From Bacteroides zhangwenhongii (GTDB taxonomy: Bacteria; Bacteroidota; Bacteroidia; Bacteroidales; Bacteroidaceae): 64,000 bases of DNA. Below, in pieces: positions 18,072 to 27,711 of this stretch. Position 1 is the stretch's first letter. Every line of letters starts with the position of its first letter. The stretch is from positions 3,162,001-3,226,000 of the forward strand of contig NZ_CP059856.1 of the NCBI RefSeq assembly GCF_009193325.2, in the 5' to 3' direction. A program made the position numbers and the translations under genes. Under the pieces are notes generated by a model, which saw nothing but the letters and a program-made list of their open reading frames with translations, searched no databases and had not been told where the DNA came from.

Positions 18072-19970
18072 TTATTTATTAATTTTCTGTATGATGAATT
18101 GAACTTGTTCGTTGTTCTTTATAATCCGTTCCATATCCTTAGCCAGACGAATACGGAATGCCCAGATACGGAAATAGAAAAACAACCCGATGGGGAAAAT
18201 CACTCCGGCTGCCAGATTCAGCCAATATATATGGAACGGGCGCACATGAGCAGAAACGGGAATCATCGGATAATTGTTTAACAAACCTATCAAAGAAGCT
18301 GATTTCGTATTTGACATTTCCTCCACCAACGCTTCCAGCTTATCATTGATAGCCACCACCTCATCGTCCTTTTCACCCGACATCCACAGTTTGAAATAGT
18401 TCGGTGCTTTCGTCAACTGATTTTGAGCAATGTAAGCTTTACAATCCTCCGTAAGCTGCTCCAAATCGCCCGGAATACGTTCATAGTCAGGATCATTTAT
18501 AATAACTTCTTTCTTGAATATATGCCGTACACTACGTATTCCGGCCACCTTCTTAAACCAATTAATGTACGCATCGGCATTAAGCACCACAGAATCTTTA
18601 TTCGATTTATAAGTAAGGAAGATACCCAACGGAGCAAGGACAGCACTACTCGTCCACATACCCATCCATACAATCCACTTACCGTCACGGGCCATTTTAT
18701 ATCCGGTGTTATCAATGATATAATAGATAATAAACACCAGTACCGACACAATTACCGGCATTCCCAAACCACCTTTACGAATAATACCTCCTAAAGGAGC
18801 ACCGATAAAGAAAAACAACAAGCAGGAAAGGGAAATTGTAATCTTCTTATGCCATTCCGTCTTATGTTTCCGAATGCTATAGTCATTACTCTCCATCGTA
18901 TAACTCTTGAAAGTAAGGTCGCTTGCCATATTTTCCGCACGGCTAAGAGCAGCAGAAATAACTTTCTGCTTTTGCGTCAAAGGAGCAACATTATAAAGAC
19001 TGTCCACATTATACGCATACACATCCGCTTTCTCCATCTTGACAGTGTCTTCTTTTGTCAATCCATAAGACGCGCGAAAATTTCCCTCAGCTATTTCCCG
19101 ATAATATTGCCTTCCTATACTGTCACCTACTACTTTCATCGAATCAATAGAGCTTTGCAACTGCGCCATGTCTTTAGCACTCGACTGCTTACCCATAATA
19201 TCGCCGTCAACCATATTGAAATCAGAGTTAAACTCAATAATCGTATGTTTCTCTCTGAATGACTCACGACGATAAGGCACATTCTGGGACTTCATGCTTT
19301 GCGCTTTCAGATTCTCGAACAAGTCTCCACTATACAAATGTAACCAAAGATGTTGCTTATCCGCTGTCATCTCCAGACGCCCGGAATCCGCATAAATAAT
19401 ATGGGCATTCTCAAATCCGTCTTTCAAATTATAGATCAAGACATCATACAGCATACCCGTTTTACGGTCTTTCTTGGCTATCTTTAAATTATAATCAGGG
19501 ATTTCGGAATAGAAAACGCCTTCCGGAATATCCAATTCCGGAGATTTCTGTTTCATTGAAAGAATCAGAGTTCCCAACTTAGCTTGGGCAATGGGTCCTA
19601 CTACATTTTGAAAATAGAATGAAACGCCGACAAGTCCACAAACAAAGAAAACAAGGGGACGCATAATTTTGAGCAAAGAAATACCGGCAGCTTTCATTGC
19701 AAGCAATTCGTAACGCTCGCCAAAATTACCAAAAGTAATCAAAGAAGCCAGTAACACTGCCAACGGCAACGATACTGGCACTAATGTTAATGCAGAATAG
19801 AAGAAGAACTGAGCCATTACACTCATTTCTAACCCCTTTCCAACCAATTCGTCTACATATCTCCACAAGAACTGCATCATGAAAATGAACAGACAGATGA
19901 AGAATGTACCTATAAAGAGCATAAAAAAGCTCTTTACAATGAATATATCTAATTTCTTTATGCGTAGCAT
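18072..19970 (-). CDS. LptF/LptG family permease (lipopolysaccharide export)
   Basis: 632 residues from [15 protein letters not shown]; an upstream TTG at 19988 is less likely. Inner-membrane permease of the LPS transport ABC system that passes LPS to the periplasmic bridge. Three N-terminal membrane helices precede a periplasmic jelly-roll region (about 110-330), then three more helices from about 345. A charged region of over 100 residues separates these from a final pair of helices near the C-terminus. This makes the protein much longer than E. coli LptF or LptG, a common Bacteroidota feature. The start is 76 nt from the START-like gene, whose stop faces it in the same direction. Confidence 0.88.
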   Translation of the reverse strand: MLRIKKLDIFIVKSFFMLFIGTFFICLFIFMMQFLWRYVDELVGKGLEMSVMAQFFFYSALTLVPVSLPLAVLLASLITFGNFGERYELLAMKAAGISLLKIMRPLVFFVCGLVGVSFYFQNVVGPIAQAKLGTLILSMKQKSPELDIPEGVFYSEIPDYNLKIAKKDRKTGMLYDVLIYNLKDGFENAHIIYADSGRLEMTADKQHLWLHLYSGDLFENLKAQSMKSQNVPYRRESFREKHTIIEFNSDFNMVDGDIMGKQSSAKDMAQLQSSIDSMKVVGDSIGRQYYREIAEGNFRASYGLTKEDTVKMEKADVYAYNVDSLYNVAPLTQKQKVISAALSRAENMASDLTFKSYTMESNDYSIRKHKTEWHKKITISLSCLLFFFIGAPLGGIIRKGGLGMPVIVSVLVFIIYYIIDNTGYKMARDGKWIVWMGMWTSSAVLAPLGIFLTYKSNKDSVVLNADAYINWFKKVAGIRSVRHIFKKEVIINDPDYERIPGDLEQLTEDCKAYIAQNQLTKAPNYFKLWMSGEKDDEVVAINDKLEALVEEMSNTKSASLIGLLNNYPMIPVSAHVRPFHIYWLNLAAGVIFPIGLFFYFRIWAFRIRLAKDMERIIKNNEQVQFIIQKINK

Positions 19971-20046
19971 CTTAATAGGTTCGTGCAATTAGGATGCAAA
20001 ATTAGCACAAAAAAAGGAGCACCGAAAATTTTTAGTTGAAAGTTAA

Positions 20047-20433
20047 CTAAAAACCACAAGTTCTTCTTAATTTGGCAACCTGTGACTCCCATAATTCTTT
20101 CATATCATCCACTTCATCCGGCTCTGCGAAATCAGTAATTTCTAATACATAGTCACTTGTCAACTCATTATATGTCATCTTGATTTCAAAGTAATCACGC
20201 TCGTTTTCATCATCCAACCAACGAAAACGAATGAAAGAGAAAGCGCGGATTGCTATAATTTCAGCTTCTCTCTGTTCTGTTTTTCCCCAATGGAATTCTA
20301 CTATTCTATCATCTGAAACAACTTTATCGGCGAACCAGTCCTCCAAACCGGTAGGTGTACTAATAGCTCCCCAAAGAATATTTTTTGATGTTGCATTCAA
20401 CAAATACTCCAAATGAATCTTTTCCTTTTTCAT
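20047..20433 (-). CDS. START-like (SRPBCC superfamily) domain protein
   Basis: A 128-residue soluble protein with a helix-grip START-like pattern: LEYLLNATSKNILWGAI at the start, GLEDWFADKV, then alternating strands (REAEIIAI, IRFRWLD, YFEIKMTY) and a long final helix MKELWESQVAKLRR. Relatives are common in Bacteroidota and bind or sense unknown ligands. It is upstream of and co-directional with lptF-ribBA and may be first in that transcript. Confidence 0.85.
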   Translation of the reverse strand: MKKEKIHLEYLLNATSKNILWGAISTPTGLEDWFADKVVSDDRIVEFHWGKTEQREAEIIAIRAFSFIRFRWLDDENERDYFEIKMTYNELTSDYVLEITDFAEPDEVDDMKELWESQVAKLRRTCGF

Positions 20434-20657
20434 AGCAATTTCGAATTGTTTTTACGTGTGCCAAGATAAATACTTTTTTCTAAATAAGCGGCATAAATCA
20501 AGCACTTTATTTAATTATTCTTTCATTTCCAGTCCTGAAACTCCCTGTTTATAGGGAAAAGCAAAACCTTTCTTGAAGAAAAGAACAAAAAAATTACCGA
20601 TTTGTTTTGGAGATTATAAAAAAACATCTATCTTTGCACCCGCAATCGAGAAATGAT

Positions 20658-20731
20658 GGCGGGATAGCTCAGCTGGTTAGAGCGCATGATTCATAATCAT
20701 GAGGTCCCCGGTTCAATCCCGGGTCCCGCTA
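20658..20731 (+). tRNA. tRNA-Met (anticodon CAT)
   Basis: Full cloverleaf: acceptor GGCGGGA / TCCCGCT, D arm GCTCAGCTGGTTAGAGC, anticodon stem CATGA / TCATG around TTCATAA (anticodon CAT), T arm CCCGG-TTCAATC-CCGGG, discriminator A, no encoded CCA. It is not the initiator type, because position 1 pairs. An isoleucine tRNA with a lysidine-modified CAT anticodon cannot be excluded by eye. The 3' portion is part of the island's 97-bp direct repeat, so the tRNA is intact after integration. Confidence 0.93.
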
Positions 20732-20786
20732 CTTGATAAGAATAAGGCATTTGAGAGGCTTCCACTCTTGGGTGCCTTTTTCTTTT
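20690..20786 (+). repeat. Left attachment repeat of the tRNA-Met island
   Basis: 97 bp identical to 54200-54296. It starts TTCATAATCATGAGG within the tRNA anticodon region and ends in the T-rich tail of the tRNA terminator. Identity stops at A/G before it and T/A after it. Confidence 0.93.
20744..20786 (+). terminator. tRNA-Met terminator
   Basis: AAGGCATTTGAGAG pairs with CTCTTGGGTGCCTT (14 pairs including G-T wobbles) around the loop GCTTCCA, followed by TTT-C-TTTTTT. It is duplicated at the right attachment site (54254-54296). Confidence 0.8.
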
Positions 20787-20794
20787 TTAGCTCC

Positions 20795-20816
20795 GGTTTG
20801 CGCTATGGTTTGCGCC
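20795..20816 (+). promoter_or_regulatory. Candidate integrase arm-type site, left end
   Basis: GGTTTGCGCT occurs twice in tandem here (GGTTTGCGC-TAT-GGTTTGCGCC). A very similar 22-mer in the same orientation lies at 54050-54071 inside the integrase upstream region. This suggests arm-type binding sites of the island integrase. From here to 21037 no gene is seen. Confidence 0.4.
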
Positions 20817-21037
20817 AGCGTCAAATTCAATGTAACATGGTTCAACAAATTTTATCTCTACAAAGATACTATTTTACTTTCAAATTTTAATTGAAAAGAT
20901 TAATAATACAATTGCACGACATTGCTATTCTATAAAAAACAGCAAATGAATTACTTCAAATAGCGATAACCATGTTAGTTACCACCATACCAAAGAGATA
21001 TTTAATTCAAAATGTCAAAGTTACATTTATAGGATAA

Positions 21038-21736
21038 TTACCAATCATCATTACTTGTTTGCAATGGCTTCTTTAGAACTGTATCAATTTTGTCTACAAG
21101 GATTTTATAACATGATAGTGAATAAACAAAAGCTCGTGATGAGGTCACTTTAGGATGTTGTCTGTTTTCTGTAAATGGAAAGCAATCAGAAAGTGCCCAT
21201 ATTTGGGTATCTTTAGTAACGCCATTACCTGTTACACCAAAACCACCACCAAACATTATGACATATCCACTATCGTCATTTATCTTCAATACCTCATAGT
21301 TCTGTAAGGTATATGTCATTCGAATACGTTCTTCTTTAAAATCAAATTTAATAAGTGGTCGAATACTTACTCTATATGAGTTATCTCCCATAGTCCGTTT
21401 TGCAATATTAGGCAGATAACAACGTGCTATGATTGTTCCTTCTTCCTCATTTGAAACCTGTATAGCTGACTTTGCATCAGAAGACATAGATATAACCCAA
21501 TCTATGATTTTGCGATATAATTGAGATTTGGACTGACCTTTATACTCTTTTATAACCGATAATGATAGTTCACCCAATTCATTCAGCTTATATTCATTGG
21601 ATAACTCCTTAGCCTTAGCTGACCAAGACATATCCCCTATATTGGTATATTCTTCTAATTCTTGTTTAGTTACAATTTGGGCATTAATTGTATTACAGAC
21701 TAATCCTAATAACATTATAAAAATAATCTTTTTCAT
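21038..21736 (-). CDS. DUF4468-like secreted protein
   Basis: 232 residues from MKKIIFIMLLGLVCNTINA, a signal peptide cleaved before QIV. A longer frame to 21796 is rejected because it would precede the signal peptide. The central part (TIIARCYLPNIAKRTMGD, then IRMTYTLQNYEVL) resembles the TBP-fold DUF4468 domain found in Bacteroidota secreted proteins of unknown role. A Bacteroides -7 box TACATTTG is on the minus strand at 21786-21779. It is a cargo gene of the island, with hairpin repeats on both sides. Confidence 0.7.
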   Translation of the reverse strand: MKKIIFIMLLGLVCNTINAQIVTKQELEEYTNIGDMSWSAKAKELSNEYKLNELGELSLSVIKEYKGQSKSQLYRKIIDWVISMSSDAKSAIQVSNEEEGTIIARCYLPNIAKRTMGDNSYRVSIRPLIKFDFKEERIRMTYTLQNYEVLKINDDSGYVIMFGGGFGVTGNGVTKDTQIWALSDCFPFTENRQHPKVTSSRAFVYSLSCYKILVDKIDTVLKKPLQTSNDDW

Positions 21737-21884
21737 GTTGACTTGAAGCTTACTATTAGTATGATGTATTTTTGTGTTCAAATGTACAAAAAACAAATTA
21801 ATTAATCAGATTTTATTATATATATTCTCCAACAAGTTCTATTGTAAAAGATGTGTTGCAATTATTGATAGAACAATAAAAAAA

Positions 21885-21915
21885 AACAGCAAATGAATTT
21901 CTTCAAATGCTGTTC
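21885..21915 (-). terminator. Intrinsic terminator after the LRR fragment, duplicated near 20935
   Basis: On the minus strand AACAGCA...TGCTGTT flanks an imperfect stem and is followed by a run of T. A related copy sharing AACAGCAAATGAATT and CTTCAAAT lies at about 20936-20966 downstream of the DUF4468 gene. The gene is thus framed by two similar terminator-like repeats. Confidence 0.65.
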
Positions 21916-21923
21916 TTTTTACT

Positions 21924-22340
21924 TTATTCTTCTATTATATTCAAGAAATCACCCCAACCATTAGCCACCCAATAACTGGAGTACGAACCCTTAGGAACAT
22001 ACAATACACACTTTTCTCCTAATGAAGAGAAAACATATGAATTACATTTTGGTGGATTCTCTGCAAGACAATGAATTTCCTTCAATGAATTACAACTACT
22101 AAAAGCTTTATCATCTATACTATTTACTTCTTTAGGAATAATTAAACTTGTTCCACTGGCATTTGGATAAAAAACAAGTTTAGATTTATCTTTATTATAC
22201 AATACCCCATTAATAGTTGAAAAAACAGGATTATCTTCTGCAACAATAAACTGCTTAAGAGAATAACTATTATTTAAAGAAACTTCCATACTGAAAGAGA
22301 CTAAACTTGCAGGTATAACTATTGTTTCCAAGCTAATACA
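21924..22340 (-). pseudogene. C-terminal fragment of a BACON/LRR lipoprotein, split by the nested element
   Basis: Codes for about 137 residues of BspA-type leucine-rich repeat (ISLETIVIPASLV, IIPKEVNSIDDKAFSSCNSL) and a C-terminal YVPKGSYSSY motif typical of secreted LRR_5 proteins. It has no signal sequence. The open frame continues upstream to 22529 but with unrelated residues. The LRR pattern breaks exactly at the 6-bp repeat AATACA (22335-22340), where the nested element begins. The missing N-terminal part is at 38658-40379. Joining them at TGTATT restores TFRDC-ISLETIVIP, a perfect LRR phase. Confidence 0.85.
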
Positions 22341-22883
22341 CCTCCAGTATTTGCAACTTGTTGTGTACCAATTCGTTTTGATTAAAACGGTAGAAAAGTG
22401 ATTGCGCGAATTTAATGGAGTATGAAAAAGACGAAGATTTAACGTATTTAACTTTCGTAAACCACAAAAAACGTAAAAATGTGCAGTTTTTGTTGGCTTA
22501 TGTGGATTGTTTCTTCGATTGTAATTCAAAACTGCGACAGGCTGTCGCAGTTGTACATTGAGGACATACGGCTCTTGATGTGCAAATTCGCAGACGATGA
22601 TAATACCATATTATAATAATACGCGTGTGATTACGTCAAGAAGTTGGAATTACAAACTACAATCCAATGCAGTCCCTTTGCTGATGCACTAGAAAAATGG
22701 ATTTTCGGGCAATAACTTTGAAACGTAAATTGTACAAATTTGCTATCTCTACATACAATATAGAGTTAAATACATATAAAATCGTATGATAATTACAAAA
22801 ATTAGTTGATAATATAGTATGTTCATCGAATATTATTTATATTTTTGTAGCAAAATTACGAAAACAAATAAAATATTTAGGAT
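22341..22883. other. Left end of the nested element, no convincing gene
   Basis: 543 bp without a gene I can support. It holds a tight palindrome, AACTGCGACAG-G-CTGTCGCAGTT (22530-22552), with a T-run on the minus side that could terminate transcription leftward. Upstream of the ATPase gene a -7 box TATTTTTG lies at 22840-22847. The attachment end itself (22341 onwards) shows no inverted repeat with the right end. Confidence 0.55.
22840..22847 (+). promoter_or_regulatory. Candidate -7 box for the RloA/RloB-like pair
   Basis: TATTTTTG (TAnnTTTG), 37 nt before the ATG at 22884. No clear -33 TTTG at standard spacing. Confidence 0.45.
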
Positions 22884-24164
22884 ATGATACGAGATTTTTG
22901 GGTAAAAAATTACCTTTCCATTCGCGACAAGCAAGAATTGAGTTTTTTAGCTAAGGGACCTTCATCGGAACTTGTTACAGAAGTTGCCGATGGGGTATTC
23001 TTGTATAAATTAGGTGTCTTGTATGGTGCAAATGCTTCTGGAAAGTCAAATATGTTGATTGCTTTAAATGAAGTATTTCGCTTACTGGTGTTGCCTAAGT
23101 CAGATGCAACCCAAAGAATAAATGGCAGTATTCCTTTCATTCTCACAAAGAATGCCCCCATTGAGATGCATGTGTCATTCTATGCTAATGGCATCAGATA
23201 TGATTACGATGTGGCATTTAACGAGAAATACATTTTGAATGAAGTCTTGTATTATTATCCCAAAAAATCAAAGTCATTGTTCTATGAGCGTTCATTTGTT
23301 GGCGAAAACATACAAGCCGATGTCAAGTTTGGCCCAAGTCTTAATTTACAGGTGAAGACCCAGGAAAGTATCCGAGAGAACACTTTGAATAACCATAGTG
23401 TCTTGTCTGTTTGCAGCAAGGCTGCGTTGAAAGAGGATATTGCACCATTCAATGTGCTCCATAGTTGGATTATGGATAATTATCATGATGTGGATGGTGA
23501 TGGAGAAAAAGGAATTGTTGAAATCCTAAAGGATGCTTACAACACTCCCCCAAAGCGTAAATTCTATAACACAATGCTACAAAAGGCTGATTTGAACATT
23601 CTGGAATATAGACCTATTATAGAAGACCGTTTCGTTCCAACAGAATATCGGGAACGCATCCAAAAGGAGAACATTCCTCAAGAAATGAAAGAGGCTTTGC
23701 TTAAACCGACTGCCGATTCCGTAGCGTTTGTCAATCATTCTATTAATGGAGATTTTGACATACCACTCAAATGGCAGTCGAAAGGTACGATAAAATACAT
23801 ACGTATATTGGATGCATTATACGACATGATAACAAGTTCTCACGTGTATTATCTTGATGAATTAGGAGAGGATTTGCACAATGATTTGTTATACTACTAT
23901 CTTAATGTTTTCATTTTCAACTCAGATAAATCGCAGTTGATTATCACGAGTCAGGAAACAACACTCCTATCTCAGGATTTAATCAATGAGAACAGAGGTG
24001 TCGTGTGGTTTGTGGAGAAGAACAAAGAGACCGCATCATCCGAGTATGCTCGTGGTGATTCATTTGGCTTACATAAGAACCTGTCGATATACAATTCGTA
24101 TCGCATTGGGCGATTAGGTGCAAAACCAGAACTGGGTAGTATCTTTATAAATCTGGAGGACTGA
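22884..24164 (+). CDS. RloA-like AAA/ABC-type ATPase of a two-gene putative defence system
   Basis: 426 residues. It starts IRDFWVKNYLSIRDKQELSF, the usual beginning of SMC/OLD-like ATPases. Walker A is LYGANASGKSN at about residues 47-57. A late Walker B, VYYLDELGEDLHND, lies near 321. The IITSQETTLLSQD segment fits the switch region of OLD-family ATPases. The partner RloB-like gene begins 1 nt after the stop codon, so the pair is translationally linked. ATPase plus TOPRIM-like partner pairs (RloAB, PARIS, OLD/Gabija relatives) act against phage or other foreign DNA. Defence here is inference. Confidence 0.85.
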   Translation: MIRDFWVKNYLSIRDKQELSFLAKGPSSELVTEVADGVFLYKLGVLYGANASGKSNMLIALNEVFRLLVLPKSDATQRINGSIPFILTKNAPIEMHVSFYANGIRYDYDVAFNEKYILNEVLYYYPKKSKSLFYERSFVGENIQADVKFGPSLNLQVKTQESIRENTLNNHSVLSVCSKAALKEDIAPFNVLHSWIMDNYHDVDGDGEKGIVEILKDAYNTPPKRKFYNTMLQKADLNILEYRPIIEDRFVPTEYRERIQKENIPQEMKEALLKPTADSVAFVNHSINGDFDIPLKWQSKGTIKYIRILDALYDMITSSHVYYLDELGEDLHNDLLYYYLNVFIFNSDKSQLIITSQETTLLSQDLINENRGVVWFVEKNKETASSEYARGDSFGLHKNLSIYNSYRIGRLGAKPELGSIFINLED

Positions 24165-24165
24165 T

Positions 24166-24774
24166 ATGGGAAAGCAACGTCAAACAGCACTCATCTTGGG
24201 AGAAGGACCAACCGAGTTCTTCTATTTCAAATCCCTGTGCGATGTATTTAAGCGTCTGACTATCAAACCAGACTATCCGAAACATACCAACATCAAGGAA
24301 CTGGAAGCCAAGATTGCAGAGGGGGTGGCAATGGGTTACAGCCATATCTTCTGCATCATTGACATGGACACGAAGGATAAGGAACCAGAGCGTTCACAAT
24401 ACCAGAAGCTAAAGGCGAAGTACGCTAAGCCTATCGACAAACCCAAGAAAGGTATCTATTGCGAGGTAGAGTTTTTCGAGACTCACCGCTGTACAGAACT
24501 GTTCTTCCTCTATTACTTCCGCTACACCTCACGCCCCTACGATGAACAGGAGCCATTGCTTAAAGACCTCAACCAATGTGTCGAGTATCGGAAAACGATA
24601 GAGTTCTTCATCAAGACCAAGGGACTTCACGGTTACTTTGAGCGCAATGGCGGCAGTCTAGATAAGGCTGTGGTCAATGCCAATCAATCAATTGAGGAGA
24701 AAGAAGCCTCGGGTCGGGATTACACATACTCGGAGCTTGGAAGGCTGATGATGGAGTTGAAAGAGTTGGAATGA
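24166..24774 (+). CDS. RloB-like protein (TOPRIM-like nuclease partner)
   Basis: 202 residues of the RloB family. The N-terminal ALILGEGPTEFFYFKSL gives the TOPRIM glutamate, and HIFCIIDMDTKDKEP supplies the DxD acidic pair. A later WH-free segment, EVEFFETHRCTELFFLYYFR, is typical of RloB proteins. The base composition (about 48% GC by eye) is higher than that of the AT-rich ATPase gene before it, suggesting the pair has been assembled or is under different constraint. It probably acts as the nuclease effector of the ATPase. Confidence 0.83.
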   Translation: MGKQRQTALILGEGPTEFFYFKSLCDVFKRLTIKPDYPKHTNIKELEAKIAEGVAMGYSHIFCIIDMDTKDKEPERSQYQKLKAKYAKPIDKPKKGIYCEVEFFETHRCTELFFLYYFRYTSRPYDEQEPLLKDLNQCVEYRKTIEFFIKTKGLHGYFERNGGSLDKAVVNANQSIEEKEASGRDYTYSELGRLMMELKELE

Positions 24775-24928
24775 AAAGTTAATAATAGCACATAATTTAC
24801 TGGCAAGTGTTGGTATATATATGTAAATGTGTAACCAAAGTAAACAAAAGAATAATACATGGAGAGAAATATCAATAGTGTTTCAGAATCACAGTTCAAT
24901 AAAAAAAAGTTAAAAAAATCCTCCCACT

Positions 24929-24959
24929 TTTGTTAGATATATTTTTTTGTGTAATTTTG
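24929..24959 (+). promoter_or_regulatory. tet(Q) promoter, full Bacteroides consensus
   Basis: TTTG (24929-24932), a 19-nt spacer, then TAATTTTG (24952-24959): an exact -33/-7 pair. Transcription would start near 24966 and leave an untranslated leader of about 128 nt before the ATG at 25094, similar to the leader known to control tetQ in CTnDOT. Confidence 0.8.
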
Positions 24960-24965
24960 TAATCG

Positions 24966-25093
24966 TTATGCGGCAGTAATAATATACATATTAATACGAG
25001 TTAGTAATCCTGTAGTTCTCATATGCTACGAGGAGGTATTAAAAGGTGCGTTTCGACAATGCATCTACTGTAGTATATTATTGCTTAATCCAA
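24966..25093 (+). promoter_or_regulatory. tet(Q) leader region (probable translational attenuator)
   Basis: A leader of about 128 nt containing a strong Shine-Dalgarno AGGAGGT at 25031-25037, unusual in Bacteroides. It is followed 8 nt later by GTG at 25046, in frame with tet(Q). In CTnDOT the tetQ operon leader gives tetracycline-induced translational control; I infer the same here. Inverted segments around ATACGAG and CTACGAGGAGG could sequester the ribosome site. Confidence 0.55.
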
Positions 25094-27019
25094 ATGAATA
25101 TTATAAATTTAGGAATTCTTGCTCACATTGATGCAGGAAAAACTTCCGTAACCGAGAATCTGCTGTTTGCCAGTGGAGCAACGGAAAAGTGCGGCCGTGT
25201 GGATAATGGTGACACCATAACGGACTCTATGGATATAGAGAAACGTAGAGGAATTACTGTCCGGGCTTCTACGACATCTATTATCTGGAATGGAGTGAAA
25301 TGCAATATCATTGACACTCCGGGACACATGGATTTTATTGCGGAAGTGGAGCGGACATTCAAAATGCTTGATGGAGCAGTCCTCATCTTATCCGCAAAGG
25401 AAGGCATACAAGCGCAGACAAAGTTGCTGTTCAGTACTTTACAAAAGCTGCAAATCCCGACAATTATATTTATCAATAAGATTGACCGTGCCGGTGTGAA
25501 TTTGGAGCGTTTGTATATGGATATAAAAACAAATCTGTCGCAAGATGTCCTGTTTATGCAAACTGTTGTCGATGGATCGGTTTATCCGGTTTGCTCCCAA
25601 ACATATATAAAGGAAGAATACAAAGAATTTGTATGCAACCATGACGACGATATATTAGAACGATATTTGGCGGATAGCGAAATTTCACCGGCTGATTATT
25701 GGAATACGATAATCGCTCTTGTGGCAAAAGCCAAAGTCTATCCGGTGCTACATGGATCAGCAATGTTCAATATCGGTATCAATGAGTTGTTGGACGCCAT
25801 TTCTTCTTTTATACTTCCTCCGGCATCAGTCTCAAACAGACTTTCAGCTTATCTCTATAAGATAGAGCATGACCCCAAAGGGCATAAAAGAAGTTTTCTT
25901 AAAATAATTGACGGAAGTCTGAGACTTCGAGACGTTGTAAGAATCAACGATTCGGAAAAATTCATCAAGATTAAAAATCTAAAGACTATTTATCAGGGCA
26001 GAGAGATAAATGTTGATGAAGTGGGTGCCAATGATATCGCGATTGTAGAAGATATAGAAGATTTTCGAATCGGAGATTATTTAGGTGCTAAACCTTGTTT
26101 GATTCAAGGATTATCTCATCAGCATCCCGCTCTCAAATCCTCCGTCCGGCCAAATAAGCCCGAAGAGAGAAGCAAGGTGATATCCGCTCTGAATACATTG
26201 TGGATTGAAGACCCGTCTTTGTCCTTTTCCATAAACTCATATAGTGATGAATTGGAAATCTCGTTATATGGTTTGACCCAAAAGGAAATCATACAGACAT
26301 TGCTGGAAGAACGATTTTCCGTAAAGGTCCATTTTGATGAGATCAAGACTATCTACAAAGAACGACCTATAAAAAAGGTCAATAAGATTATTCAGATCGA
26401 AGTACCACCCAACCCTTACTGGGCCACAATAGGGCTGACTCTTGAACCCTTACCGTTAGGGGCAGGGTTGCAAATCGAAAGTGACATCTCCTATGGTTAT
26501 CTGAACCATTCTTTTCAAAATGCCGTTTTTGAAGGGATTCGTATGTCTTGCCAATCTGGTTTACATGGATGGGAAGTGACAGATCTGAAAGTAACTTTTA
26601 CTCAAGCCGAGTATTATAGCCCGGTAAGTACACCTGCTGATTTCAGACAGCTGACCCCTTATGTCTTCAGGCTGGCTTTGCAACAGTCAGGTGTGGACAT
26701 TCTCGAACCGATGCTCTGTTTTGAGTTGCAGATACCCCAAGTAGCGAGTTCCAAAGCTATTACAGATTTGCAAAAACTGATGTCTGAGATTGAAGACATC
26801 AGTTGTAATAATGAGTGGTGTCATATTAAAGGGAAAGTTCCATTAAATACAAGTAAAGACTATGCCTCAGAAGTAAGTTCGTACACTAAGGGCTTAGGCA
26901 TTTTTATGGTTAAGCCATGTGGGTATCAAATAACAAAAGACGGTTATTCTGATAATATCCGCATGAACGAAAAAGATAAACTTTTATTCATGTTCCAAAA
27001 ATCAATGTCATTAAAATAA
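25094..27019 (+). CDS. tetQ: Tetracycline resistance ribosomal protection protein Tet(Q)
   Basis: An EF-G-like GTPase that removes tetracycline from the ribosome. 641 residues from [20 protein letters not shown], with G1 HIDAGKT, switch motif RRGIT, G3 DTPGH and G4 NKID. The sequence matches Tet(Q) throughout. A GTG at 25046 would add 16 residues and has a good Shine-Dalgarno; both starts are used in annotations. The stop TAA overlaps the ATG of the downstream rteA remnant. Its presence predicts tetracycline resistance. The class is clear, because I recognise the Tet(Q) sequence rather than only the fold. Confidence 0.97.
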
Positions 27020-27711
27020 TGGAGCGGTCAGGAAATTTCTATAAGGCAATACGGTTGGGATATATACTTATCTCCATTCTTATCGGATGTATGGCATATA
27101 ATAGCCTCTATGAATGGCAGGAGATAGAAGCATTAGAACTTGGCAATAAAAAAATAGACGAGCTCCGAAAAGAAATAAACAATATCAATATTCAAATGAT
27201 AAAATTTTCTCTATTGGGTGAAACAATACTGGAATGGAACGATAAAGATATCGAGCATTACCATGCACGGCGTATGGCAATGGACAGTATGCTCTGCCGT
27301 TTCAAGGCCACCTATCCAGCAGAGCGCATCGATAGTGTGCGCAGTCTTTTAGAGGATAAGGAACGACAGATGTTCCAGATAGTCCGGTTAATGGATGAAC
27401 AACAATCTATTAACAAGAAGATAGCCAATCAAATTCCGGTTATTGTACAGAAAAGTGTGCAGGAACAGTCCAAAAAGCCAAAACGAAAAGGTTTCTTAGG
27501 CATATTCGGCAAAAAAAAGGAAGTAACTCCAGCAGTATCAACCACTATCCTTCATTCGGTCAATAGAAACGTAATCAGCGAACAGAAAGTGCAGGATCGC
27601 CAATTGTCGGAACAAGCCGACAGCCTTGCAGCTCGTAATGCAGAACTTAACAGACAACTGCAAGAATTGATTTTGGTACTGATTTCAAAAGCTATCAAGA
27701 TAAGCATATGA
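27019..27711 (+). pseudogene. rteA: Truncated rteA (two-component sensor kinase N-terminal fragment)
   Basis: In CTnDOT-type elements the operon is tetQ-rteA-rteB, where RteA/RteB activate excision and transfer in response to tetracycline. Here the first 215 or so residues match RteA: start [20 protein letters not shown] with one membrane helix, then a coiled sensor region to LNRQLQELI. The frame then ends after a few foreign residues (LVLISKAIKISI). The histidine kinase core and rteB are absent. The fragment overlaps tetQ by 1 nt and remains cotranscribed, but cannot signal. Confidence 0.85.

Noticed and set aside
22341..22529. N-terminal part of the open frame ending at 21924 as real protein
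   Set aside because: The LRR pattern starts exactly at the nested element border. Upstream residues belong to the element end and are open by chance.
24775..24928. Additional small gene between the RloB-like gene and tet(Q)
   Set aside because: The stretch is AT-rich with no open frame showing protein-like composition.
25046..25093. GTG at 25046 as certain start of Tet(Q)
   Set aside because: The site has a good Shine-Dalgarno, but the ATG at 25094 aligns with the start of ribosomal protection proteins and fits the known leader length. I kept the shorter form and noted the alternative.
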